DNA of 6,367 bases. Origin: Candidatus Iainarchaeum sp. (GTDB lineage Archaea; Iainarchaeota; Iainarchaeia; Iainarchaeales; DTGL01). Position numbers and translations under genes: made by a program. Of the stretch, positions 1 to 5,301 are shown in pieces. Under the pieces are notes generated by a model, which was not told where the DNA came from, searched no databases, and worked only from the letters and a program-made list of their open reading frames with translations. Every line of letters starts with the position of its first letter. The stretch's first letter is position 1. The DNA lies in the NCBI GenBank assembly GCA_017608995.1, contig JAFCEU010000035.1, forward strand, positions 1 to 6,367. Reading direction: 5' to 3'.

Positions 1-904
1 GCGCTGGTTTGATGTTGAGATGCCTGAAAGTTTCTGCAATACATTCAAGGGGCCTGCTTTTGGCATTAAAGGCGTGCGAAAACATTTCAAAGTAAAGCGC
101 AGACCATTGCTTGGAACTATTGTGAAGCCAAAGGTTGGTTTAACCGCAAAGCAGCATGCAAAGGTAGCTTATAACGCCTGGCTCGGTGGCTGCGATATTG
201 TAAAGGATGATGAGAATTTAGCGGATATGAGCTTCAACAGGTTTGGAAAACGCATTAAAGAAACTCTGAAAATGAAGGAAAGGGCAGAGAGATTAACCGG
301 CGAGGTAAAAGCCTATATGCCAAATATAAGCGCTCCCGCTGACGAAATGCTCAAGAGAGCTAAGCTTGTTAAGGAGCTTGGCGGAAGCTACATTATGATC
401 GATATAATCGCTTGCGGCTTTTCCGCTCTACAATATATTAGAAACCTGGATTTAGGAATGATAATCCACGCGCATAGGGCTGGGCATGCGACATTTACGC
501 GAAATCCAAAGCACGGAATAAGCATGCTTGTTGTTGCAAAGCTTGCTAGGCTTGCCGGCGTAGATCAACTGCACATAGGCACTGTTGTAGGTAAGATGCA
601 TGGAAGCAAAGAGGAAGTGCTTCCAATACATAAGGCGCTAAGCGAAAAAATGGGTAAGCTCAAGAGCGTTGTTTCTGTTTGCTCCGGTGGCTTGCATCCG
701 GGACATGTGCCAGCATTGCTCAAAATATTTGGAAACAATATTATAATTCAGGCAGGCGGCGGCATACACGGGCACAAGCTTGGAACCATTGCTGGAGCAA
801 AAGCGATGAGGCAAGCGATTGAAGCTTGCATGGAGGGAATAAAGCTTAGCGAATATGCAAAAACTCATAAAGAGCTTGCAATAGCTTTGAAGCAATGGTG
901 CTAA
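1..904 (+). CDS. rbcL: Form III RuBisCO large subunit, 5'-truncated by window edge
   Basis: Ribulose-1,5-bisphosphate carboxylase/oxygenase turns RuBP, CO2 and water into two 3-phosphoglycerates. In archaea, form III enzymes usually work in the AMP/nucleoside degradation pathway, after AMP phosphorylase and ribose-1,5-bisphosphate isomerase, rather than in a Calvin cycle. The frame is open to the left edge (R-W-F-D-V-E before the Met at 20), so that Met is internal and roughly 130 N-terminal residues are missing. Counting from it, the catalytic residues are present: TIVKPK (K36, K38), the carbamylation motif KDDE (62-65), HAHR (150-153), loop-6 lysine in GTVVGK (K192), SGG (222-224) and GGG (246-248). 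NPKHGISM and DQLHIGT are typical of form III and argue against form IV RuBisCO-like proteins, which lose these residues. Loop 6 reads GKMHG where GK-L/M-EG is usual. The stop overlaps the nadE frame by 10 nt, suggesting one transcript. Confidence 0.95.
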   Translation, partial: RWFDVEMPESFCNTFKGPAFGIKGVRKHFKVKRRPLLGTIVKPKVGLTAKQHAKVAYNAWLGGCDIVKDDENLADMSFNRFGKRIKETLKMKERAERLTGEVKAYMPNISAPADEMLKRAKLVKELGGSYIMIDIIACGFSALQYIRNLDLGMIIHAHRAGHATFTRNPKHGISMLVVAKLARLAGVDQLHIGTVVGKMHGSKEEVLPIHKALSEKMGKLKSVVSVCSGGLHPGHVPALLKIFGNNIIIQAGGGIHGHKLGTIAGAKAMRQAIEACMEGIKLSEYAKTHKELAIALKQWC

Positions 905-1647
905 AGATGCAAGTGCTCCTGCAGAAGTATAGAAGAGCGGTCAGAAAGACTGCTAACTACTTCAAAAAAGCTGGAATTAGGAAGGCGGTTTTTGGGTTGA
1001 GCGCAGGCCTTGATTCTACAATTACTGCTTTGCTTCTTATTGAAGCCTTGGGGAAAGATAATGTATTTGCGCTTATAATGCCGAGCAGGCATACTAAAAA
1101 GCAGGATATTAGGGATGCGATTGAATTCTGCAAAAAGCAGGGTATTGCTTATAAGGTTTGCGAAATAGATAAAATTGTGAAAGAGATTGAAGGCTTTGGG
1201 CTCGCAAAAACAAGGCTTGCAAAAGCGAATATTGCAGCTCGCGTAAGAATGATTCTATTGTATTGCTATGCAAATTCCAATAATGCACTGGTTGCTGGCA
1301 CTGGCAATAAAACCGAATTGATGCTTGGCTATTTCACAAAGTATGGTGATGGAGCCGCAGACATATTCCCAATAGCGAGCTTTTATAAAACAGAGCTCTT
1401 TGAGCTTGCAAAGCTTTTAGGAGTGCCAGAAAAAATAATTAGAAAGAGGCCAAGTGCAGGCCTATGGAAAGGGCAGTATGATGAAAAGGAACTTGGTTTG
1501 AGCTATAGGGAGATAGATTCAGTACTGAAGCTTATTGAGGAAAAGGTTTCTGAAGAGGAAATATTGAAGCGTTTTCCTAAAGCTAAAAGAGTGCTCGAGC
1601 TTGTTGAAGCTAACGCACACAAAAGAAAGCAGGTGATTATTTCTTGA
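895..1647 (+). CDS. nadE: NH3-dependent NAD+ synthetase NadE
   Basis: The enzyme amidates nicotinic acid adenine dinucleotide to NAD+ using ATP and ammonia, releasing AMP and PPi; it is cytosolic and catalyses the last step of NAD synthesis. At 250 aa the protein has only the synthetase domain, with no glutaminase domain, so it should use free ammonia. Visible motifs are the PP-loop at 36-41 (SAGLDS, where SGGxDS is usual), GTGNKTE (135-141), GYFTKYGDG (145-153) and PSAGLWxGQxDE (186-197), all in family order. The ATG at 895 overlaps the RuBisCO stop and has no clear ribosome binding site. A second ATG at 907 has GGTG at 897-900 six bases upstream and could be the true start, removing only MVLK. 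The 3' end overlaps the next gene by 4 nt, so RuBisCO, nadE and nadD are probably one operon. Confidence 0.95.
   Translation: MVLKMQVLLQKYRRAVRKTANYFKKAGIRKAVFGLSAGLDSTITALLLIEALGKDNVFALIMPSRHTKKQDIRDAIEFCKKQGIAYKVCEIDKIVKEIEGFGLAKTRLAKANIAARVRMILLYCYANSNNALVAGTGNKTELMLGYFTKYGDGAADIFPIASFYKTELFELAKLLGVPEKIIRKRPSAGLWKGQYDEKELGLSYREIDSVLKLIEEKVSEEEILKRFPKAKRVLELVEANAHKRKQVIIS
1631..1638 (+). promoter_or_regulatory. Shine-Dalgarno AGGTGATT for the TTG start at 1644
   Basis: AGGTGATT is a strong match to the archaeal anti-Shine-Dalgarno complement. It ends 5 nt before the TTG at 1644, inside the 3' end of nadE. It supports a TTG start where no ATG is available at the conserved N-terminus. Confidence 0.75.
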
Positions 1648-2534
1648 TTGCGCTTTTTGGTGGAAGCTTCAATCCAGTACATAATGGGCATCTAAAAGCA
1701 GCCGAGCTTGTAATTAAGCAATGCAAATGCAAACAGCTTTGGTTTATTCCGTGCTACAGGCATGCGTTTAAGCGCACTCCTTTGGAAGCGTTTGAGCACA
1801 GAGCGAATATGGTAAAGCTTATAGCGAAGAAGAATAAAAGATTCGGGGTTTCGCTAATAGAAAAGGAGCTCGCAGAAAGAAGCAAAAAGGCGAACACAAC
1901 AATAGAAACTGTATTAGCTTTAAGGAAGCGTTATCCAAAGCATAAATTCTTTTGGGTGATTGGTTCTAACCTTATAAGAGAAGTGCCAAAATGGTACAGA
2001 TTTAAGGAGCTAATAAAGGAAATACAATTTGTAGTAGTGCCAATAAAGGGGCTTGAAGCTGAAGCTGATTGGCTAAAAGAAAATAATGCACTGGTTTTGA
2101 AAGGTGGCATTGAAAGAGTTTCTTCCACAGAAATAAGGGAAATGATAAAGCACGGCGTTGTGCCAAAAAAGCTGCTACCGGAAGAAGTGTGGCATTACAT
2201 AGATGAAAACATTCTTTATGCAAGTGAGTTCGCGAAGAAGGTTTTTTCTGCAGTAAAGCGCATTCCAAGAGGCAGAGTGAGCACTTACAGAGATATTGCT
2301 GTCGCCATTGGAAAGCCCAAAGCGTATAGAGCTGTGGGGAATGCGCTGAATAAGAACTGCTTTGAAAGCGTCCCGTGCCACCGCGTAGTTAAAATGGATG
2401 GTTTTACTGGCGGTTTTCGCGAAGGAAGCAATAAAAAAGTGTTATTGCTCAAAAAAGAGGGGATTCCGGTAAAAAACGGCAAAATTAAGGATTTTAGCAG
2501 AGTAAGAATTGGGTGGAAGGAGTTAATTTTATGA
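1644..2534 (+). CDS. nadD: NadD adenylyltransferase fused to O6-alkylguanine-DNA alkyltransferase domain
   Basis: This 296-aa protein has two domains. Residues 1-192 are a bacterial-type nicotinate-nucleotide adenylyltransferase (NaMN + ATP to NaAD + PPi), with GGSFNPVHNGH (6-16, the nucleotidyltransferase HxGH signature), NTTIET (84-89), IGSNL (106-110), W117 and SSTEIR (160-165). Residues about 193-296 are the catalytic domain of a methylated-DNA--protein-cysteine methyltransferase, with IPRGRVSTY (207-215), the RAVGNA arginine-finger helix (R229), the nucleophile motif PCHRVV (244-249, Cys245) and GFTGGF (253-258). Both domains look full length, with almost no linker between YIDENILY and SEFAKKVF. 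The usual alkyltransferase N-terminal domain is absent. The start is TTG, fixed by family alignment (IALFGGSFNP) and by AGGTGATT upstream. Its TTGA overlaps the nadE stop, so the two last NAD-synthesis enzymes are translated together. Most archaea use the unrelated NadM, so a bacterial-type NadD suggests transfer (inference). I know of no established function for this fusion. Confidence 0.93.
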   Translation: MIALFGGSFNPVHNGHLKAAELVIKQCKCKQLWFIPCYRHAFKRTPLEAFEHRANMVKLIAKKNKRFGVSLIEKELAERSKKANTTIETVLALRKRYPKHKFFWVIGSNLIREVPKWYRFKELIKEIQFVVVPIKGLEAEADWLKENNALVLKGGIERVSSTEIREMIKHGVVPKKLLPEEVWHYIDENILYASEFAKKVFSAVKRIPRGRVSTYRDIAVAIGKPKAYRAVGNALNKNCFESVPCHRVVKMDGFTGGFREGSNKKVLLLKKEGIPVKNGKIKDFSRVRIGWKELIL

Positions 2535-2599
2535 AAAAAGTGCTGAAAAGGGGTTGGTTTATCCAACCAGTTGCATTTATATATAAGTTAAAAGAATAA
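2531..2599 (+). CDS. Possible 22-codon small ORF after nadD fusion
   Basis: An ATG at 2531 shares ATGA with the stop of the NadD fusion gene. It has AAGGAG at 2517-2522 with an 8-nt spacer, a better ribosome binding site than most starts here. The frame encodes a basic peptide (MKKVLKRGWF..., 22 aa) ending in TAA at 2597-2599. The SD bases also encode the conserved-looking end of the upstream protein, so it may be accidental. The frame overlaps a perfect hairpin (2552-2568) and the TATA box at 2576-2587. No family is recognised and no function is proposed. Confidence 0.25.
   Translation: MKKVLKRGWFIQPVAFIYKLKE
2552..2568 (+). other. Small perfect hairpin after nadD
   Basis: GGTTGG (2552-2557) and CCAACC (2563-2568) form a perfect 6-bp stem with a TTTAT loop, 18 nt after the stop of the NadD fusion gene. 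It is not followed directly by a T-run, so it is at best a 3'-end stabiliser or processing signal of the operon transcript. Confidence 0.35.
2576..2587 (+). promoter_or_regulatory. TATA box (box A) for candidate small RNA
   Basis: TTTATATATAAG is close to the archaeal box A consensus TTTAWATA. Transcription would start about 25 nt downstream of its centre, near 2606-2609, exactly where a GC-rich structured stretch begins. No clear protein start lies downstream on this strand, so it may drive a non-coding RNA. An A/T-rich chance match cannot be excluded. Confidence 0.45.
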
Positions 2600-2606
2600 T
2601 ATTTTA

Positions 2607-2694
2607 TCGGGGTGGTGGGCAACACCGCGATTTCTTTCCTTAGAAGGAGAAGGCAAGGAAAGGCAAAGGAGGAGCACTGCTCCTCCCTAATTTT
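2607..2694 (+). ncRNA. Candidate structured small RNA of unknown family
   Basis: This is an approximately 88-nt stretch, richer in G and C than its surroundings, lying between two convergent genes. Three hairpins can be drawn: GGTG/CACC (2614-2617 with 2623-2626, loop GGCAA); a perfect 8-bp stem CTTTCCTT/AAGGAAAG (2634-2641 with 2655-2662, purine-rich 13-nt loop); and a perfect 8-bp stem GGAGGAGC/GCTCCTCC (2668-2675 with 2679-2686, loop ACT), followed by CTAATTTT. No C/D-box (RTGATGA, CTGA) or tRNA pattern is seen. It does not match any riboswitch I recognise. Its unpaired GGAGAAGG and AAGGAGG-like segments resemble Shine-Dalgarno sequences. It could instead be only a 3' UTR with a terminator. 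Confidence 0.35.
2668..2694 (+). terminator. GC-rich hairpin between convergent genes
   Basis: An 8-bp perfect stem with a 3-nt loop (2668-2686) is followed by CTAATTTT on the plus strand and by TTTG on the minus strand. It lies 7 nt past the stop of the DUF192 gene and can fold on both strands. It could end or protect transcripts from both sides. Archaeal termination depends mainly on T-runs, so the terminator role is uncertain. It may equally be the 3' hairpin of the candidate RNA. Confidence 0.4.
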
Positions 2695-3041
2695 CACCAT
2701 TGTAAAATATCGCCTATTTTAGCCATAGTAAATCTGTTTGCGGGCAGTTCCACAACATATTTGCATGCTTGCTTTGGGGTGTAATTTAACGAAAACGGTT
2801 TTAGTAAAGTTTTATCAACTATGCGCTTTTTCGCATCAAGGAAGAAAACAGCTATTGGGAAGAACACAAAAAGCATATGTATGCTTGCGCCAACCCTTGT
2901 TTCGTTTTCGAAAACCATTATGAGAGCGTAATTAAAATTCTCTTTTCTCTCGAACATCAACCCTTTCAGCTTCGCGAAGAAATTGCTTGCGATTCTAATA
3001 TCTTTGATTATTGTTTTGTTTGTGGTTTTATTCACCAGCAT
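2694..3041 (-). CDS. DUF192 family protein (COG1430-like)
   Basis: This is a 115-aa protein of the DUF192 family, whose biochemical function is not established. The family pattern runs the whole length: GLMF near residues 27-30; an aliphatic strand ALIMVF followed by the ASIHMLFVFFPIAVFFLD segment, which corresponds to the family's F-W-M-K-N-T-x-x-P-L-D-I-x-F-L-D core in its archaeal variant; VVELPANRF; and the end motif IGDIL. Many bacterial members carry a signal peptide, but none is visible here, so it is probably cytoplasmic. The ATG at 3041 starts 4 nt after the stop of the upstream coiled-coil gene, and no clear Shine-Dalgarno precedes it. Co-transcription from the promoter near 3328 is likely. 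Confidence 0.8.
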   Translation of the reverse strand: MLVNKTTNKTIIKDIRIASNFFAKLKGLMFERKENFNYALIMVFENETRVGASIHMLFVFFPIAVFFLDAKKRIVDKTLLKPFSLNYTPKQACKYVVELPANRFTMAKIGDILQW

Positions 3042-3045
3042 AGAA

Positions 3046-3294
3046 TCAGCTTTCTTTTCCCTTATCCTTTAGAATCTTAAGTCGTGGTACCTTTATTTCC
3101 TCAAGGAACTTCACATTCTTTCGAGGGGTAAAAAAAGACATTTTTTCTGCTCTAACTAAAGAGCGAGCTTTATTTATGAGCTCCATCTCTCTCTGCAAAT
3201 CTTCAAGCAGTTCCTGAAGCTTATCTTTTTTCTTCTCGATTCTTTTTATTACCCGCTCTCTTTCCTTCTTCGGGAGTTTGATTTCTGTTGGCAT
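3046..3294 (-). CDS. Small basic coiled-coil protein, unknown function
   Basis: This is an 82-aa protein starting at the ATG at 3294; a TTG at 3303 in the same frame would add three residues but lies at the predicted transcription start. Residues about 8-45 are almost entirely charged helix (ERERVIKRIEKKKDKLQELLEDLQREMELI) with leucine and isoleucine spacing that fits a coiled coil. A basic, less regular tail follows, ending KVPRLKILKDKGKES. No transmembrane segment, signal peptide or catalytic motif is visible, and I recognise no family. The box A at 3324-3331 would start transcription near 3300-3303, giving an almost leaderless mRNA. It is the first gene of a pair with the DUF192 gene; a DNA, RNA or protein-scaffold role would be guesswork. 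Confidence 0.7.
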   Translation of the reverse strand: MPTEIKLPKKERERVIKRIEKKKDKLQELLEDLQREMELINKARSLVRAEKMSFFTPRKNVKFLEEIKVPRLKILKDKGKES

Positions 3295-3313
3295 AAAAAC
3301 CAAAATAATTATG

Positions 3314-3321
3314 AGCTAGCT
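3314..3321. other. Perfect 8-bp palindrome AGCTAGCT in the promoter region
   Basis: AGCTAGCT lies between the minus-strand TATA box (3324-3331) and the predicted transcription start near 3302. A regulator bound here would block initiation of the coiled-coil/DUF192 operon. The palindrome is short and could be chance. Confidence 0.2.
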
Positions 3322-3323
3322 AA

Positions 3324-3340
3324 TATTTAAACATTTCCCC
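3324..3340 (-). promoter_or_regulatory. Archaeal promoter (BRE + TATA) of the coiled-coil/DUF192 operon
   Basis: On the minus strand GGGGAAATG is followed by TTTAAATA (3331 down to 3324), a perfect box A with a purine-rich TFB-recognition-like element upstream. The expected start is about 25 nt downstream, near 3302, just before the ATG at 3294, implying a leaderless or nearly leaderless mRNA. Confidence 0.65.
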
Positions 3341-3391
3341 ATTATTTCGCTGTTTGTACCAAAAGCTAATTTTTTAAAGAATTCATTGAAT

Positions 3392-3401
3392 TTTATTTAT
3401 A
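3392..3401 (+). promoter_or_regulatory. TATA box of the cis-prenyltransferase gene
   Basis: TTTATTTATA is centred about 31 nt before the ATG at 3428, which predicts a transcription start near 3422 and a leader of only a few nucleotides. No Shine-Dalgarno is present, consistent with leaderless translation. Confidence 0.55.
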
Positions 3402-3427
3402 GTTGAATGCTTTTTGTGTGATTGACA

Positions 3428-4123
3428 ATGCTCAATTCGATAGCATTTATTCCGGATGGCAATCGGCGCTATGCAAAATCTAATAAGATAAGCCTATTCG
3501 AAGCTTATCGCTTGGGTGTTAAAAAGGCCTGGCAAACCATCCGCTGGCTTGAACAGTATCCTTCAATAACTACCGGAACGTTTTATGCGCTTTCTTTAAA
3601 GAACCTTAGGAGACATAAAACCGAGCTTAAGCTACTTTTTAGAATATTTGAGCAGGAGTTTGAGAAGATAAAGAAAACTGATTATTTTGAGAGGAAAGGC
3701 GTTAGGATAAAATTTATAGGACGCACTGAACTTTTAAGCAAAAAAATTCAGGAAAAGATCGCTGATATTGAGCAATACACTGAAAGCTTCGGTAAAAGAC
3801 TTATAAATATCGCCTTAGGATACGATGGGCAACGCGAAATTGTGGATGCTGCTATGCTAATTGCAGAAAAATATAAAGAAGGCGAGCTTGATATTAATTC
3901 TTTAGATGAAGAAAAATTCAAAGACTATCTCTACAACAACTTCCCAGAGCCTGATTTGATTATTAGAACAAGCGGTGAGCAAAGGCTGAGCGGCTTTCTT
4001 ACCTACATGTCCGCTTACTCCGAACTTTATTTCTGCAACAAATACTGGCCTGAATTCAGCAAAAATGAGCTAAACAACGCGGTGGAAGAATATAAGAGAA
4101 GGGAAAGGCGTTTTGGAAAATAA
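3428..4123 (+). CDS. uppS: Cis-prenyltransferase (undecaprenyl/polyprenyl diphosphate synthase family)
   Basis: The enzyme adds isopentenyl diphosphate units in cis to an allylic diphosphate, making the long polyprenyl diphosphate that, once dephosphorylated, carries glycans across the membrane; in archaea this serves N-glycosylation and surface polymers. The 231-aa length fits the family. Counting from the ATG at 3428, motifs are IAFIPDGNRRYA (5-16, with the catalytic Asp10), FYALSLKNLRR (52-62, the F-x-x-S-x-x-N-x-x-R element), the strand ending ALGYDGQREIV (129-139), and DLIIRTSGEQRLSGFL (176-191), followed by the YSEL segment and the C-terminal RRFG. The position equivalent to His43 of E. 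coli UppS appears to be Tyr27 (EAYRLG). A TTG at 3422 in frame would add two residues but sits at the predicted transcription start, so ATG is preferred. The product chain length cannot be read from the sequence. Confidence 0.9.
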   Translation: MLNSIAFIPDGNRRYAKSNKISLFEAYRLGVKKAWQTIRWLEQYPSITTGTFYALSLKNLRRHKTELKLLFRIFEQEFEKIKKTDYFERKGVRIKFIGRTELLSKKIQEKIADIEQYTESFGKRLINIALGYDGQREIVDAAMLIAEKYKEGELDINSLDEEKFKDYLYNNFPEPDLIIRTSGEQRLSGFLTYMSAYSELYFCNKYWPEFSKNELNNAVEEYKRRERRFGK

Positions 4124-4126
4124 AAC

Positions 4127-5164
4127 TTATTTAAACCCCGCACCCCTTTCAAGACGACTTCTCAAATAATCGCCGATAGTTCGTTGGTCCGGGGTTGGGA
4201 TTGCTCTTTCTATGTTATGTAGAATCCTAGCTTTATCATAAGCCGTAATTCTGCAGTATTCATCAGCAAAGATATGCATTTCTTCTTTTGTGAATCTGCC
4301 TATGCCCTGCCATTTACCACACAAAGATTCTGTAAGAAGCATTAGATCATCAATAGCTTTTGTTACTGGGATTTTGTCCTCATAAAAACGCGCAGTTTCC
4401 AGATCCAAGAAAACTATTTTAGGAACAATGGTGTTGCCATTCCATAATATGTTGGGTCTTCTGAGATCGCCGTGAAACATTCCCTTTGCATGCATTCGGG
4501 CAACTTGTCTAGCCAGCTCCCTAATAACGCTTTCGCTTTTTACAGCTTTAATTAATTCAAACGTTGAAAGGTCTCTAAATCCTTCAGGCATTCTAGTATA
4601 TAATGTGGCGCTGTTTTTTTCCCAATTTACATCTACTCTGAGCGGCTCTACAACTGGTATGCCTCTATGGTTTGCTTCCATTAAAGAAACAAATTCTCTG
4701 AGGGCAAAAACAGGCCTATATTTGACGCTTTCATACGCTTTTTTCGCAATCCTTACTTTACCGCGCCTACCGGCCTTGATCATATAAACGTTATGTCTTG
4801 CAGCTATAACACGCTCAGAAACCGCGCCTTTCCTCTTCTTTAATTTAGAGCTTGCTATCAAAATAGGTTCAGCCCAAATAGCCAGCCTTTCTCCTTTGGG
4901 CGCCACCCACCTCCCATATTTTCTAAAATATCTTATTTTATCGCCTCGAATAGAAGTGTGGTAAATAAGTTTTCCTTCCTTGCGCATTTTTGCGAGGCGT
5001 CTTAAAACCTGATGGGAAATACCGTATTTTTTAAGTGCATTCTCTGCTCTAACCTCCGGACTAAAAATAGGATGAACCTTTTTCCTCTCTAATTTAGGCT
5101 TTGGTTTAGGTTTTGAGAATAATTTGCGAATTCTAGCAGCAAACTTACGGAGTGCTTTTCCCAT
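4127..5164 (-). CDS. Kdo/WaaP-like kinase with basic N-terminal extension
   Basis: This 345-aa protein has a protein-kinase-like fold in its C-terminal two thirds. A candidate ATP lysine lies at K141/K142 (RIAKKAY), an alpha-C-type Glu at 157 (LREF), the GIPVVEPL hinge-side segment at 168-175, the catalytic loop HGDLRRPN (231-238, Asp233, Asn238) and the metal-binding Asp254 in FLDLETARF. The order GIPVxEPL, HGDLxxxNIL, LDLxxARF, then KAIDDLxLLxxSL resembles the lipopolysaccharide Kdo/WaaP kinase family more than RIO or Bud32 kinases. Archaea lack LPS, so the substrate is probably another sugar, lipid-linked glycan or protein (inference). Residues 1-30 are Lys/Arg/Pro-rich. Residues 34-90 hold helices followed by a beta-hairpin (KLIYHTSIRGDKIRYFRKYGRWV), perhaps a small winged-helix-like module. 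The ATG at 5164 has a TATA-like element about 30 nt upstream. The stop faces that of the cis-prenyltransferase across 3 nt. Confidence 0.75.
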   Translation of the reverse strand: MGKALRKFAARIRKLFSKPKPKPKLERKKVHPIFSPEVRAENALKKYGISHQVLRRLAKMRKEGKLIYHTSIRGDKIRYFRKYGRWVAPKGERLAIWAEPILIASSKLKKRKGAVSERVIAARHNVYMIKAGRRGKVRIAKKAYESVKYRPVFALREFVSLMEANHRGIPVVEPLRVDVNWEKNSATLYTRMPEGFRDLSTFELIKAVKSESVIRELARQVARMHAKGMFHGDLRRPNILWNGNTIVPKIVFLDLETARFYEDKIPVTKAIDDLMLLTESLCGKWQGIGRFTKEEMHIFADEYCRITAYDKARILHNIERAIPTPDQRTIGDYLRSRLERGAGFK

Positions 5165-5190
5165 ATTTTAAAATAGCTTACCTTCTTTTT

Positions 5191-5198
5191 TATTAATA
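5191..5198 (-). promoter_or_regulatory. TATA box of the kinase gene
   Basis: On the minus strand TATTAATA, followed by an A-run, is centred about 30 nt before the ATG at 5164. It predicts a leader of roughly 5 nt. The region is A/T-rich, so the exact box is uncertain. Confidence 0.4.
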
Positions 5199-5218
5199 TC
5201 GGCAAAATACGATAATTG

Positions 5219-5228
5219 TTTTTAAATG
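5219..5228 (+). promoter_or_regulatory. TATA box of the tRNA-Gln gene
   Basis: TTTTTAAATG is a good box A. Transcription would begin near 5249, leaving a 5' leader of about 15 nt to be removed by RNase P before the mature 5' end at 5264. The more proximal TTTTATAAGG (5247-5256) would place the start inside the tRNA and is not favoured. Confidence 0.45.
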
Positions 5229-5301
5229 TTTTATTGGGTAATGAATTTTATAAGGAAAATTAAAGCCCCGTGGTGTAGCGGCCAAGCATGCGAGGCTCTG
5301 G

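Noticed and set aside
20..904. A short RuBisCO-like protein starting at the ATG at 20
   Set aside because: The frame is open to the left edge with RuBisCO-like residues before this Met, and the missing part equals the known N-terminal domain.
1..904. Form IV RuBisCO-like protein without carboxylase activity
   Set aside because: The carbamylation KDDE, both K-x-K lysines, the loop-6 lysine and the phosphate-binding SGG and GGG are all present.
2220..2534. Alkyltransferase-like (ATL) protein without catalytic cysteine
   Set aside because: The motif is PCHRVV, with the nucleophilic Cys, rather than the PWHR-type motif of ATL proteins.
2607..2694. tRNA or known riboswitch in the GC-rich spacer
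   Set aside because: There is no TTCRANTC T-loop, no acceptor pairing and no riboswitch consensus that I recognise.
2738..3080. Plus-strand frames opposite the DUF192 gene
   Set aside because: The minus strand carries a clear family pattern over its full length; the plus frames are antisense shadows.
4605..4787. Plus-strand frame inside the kinase gene
   Set aside because: It is antisense to the conserved kinase core and has no ribosome binding site or box A.
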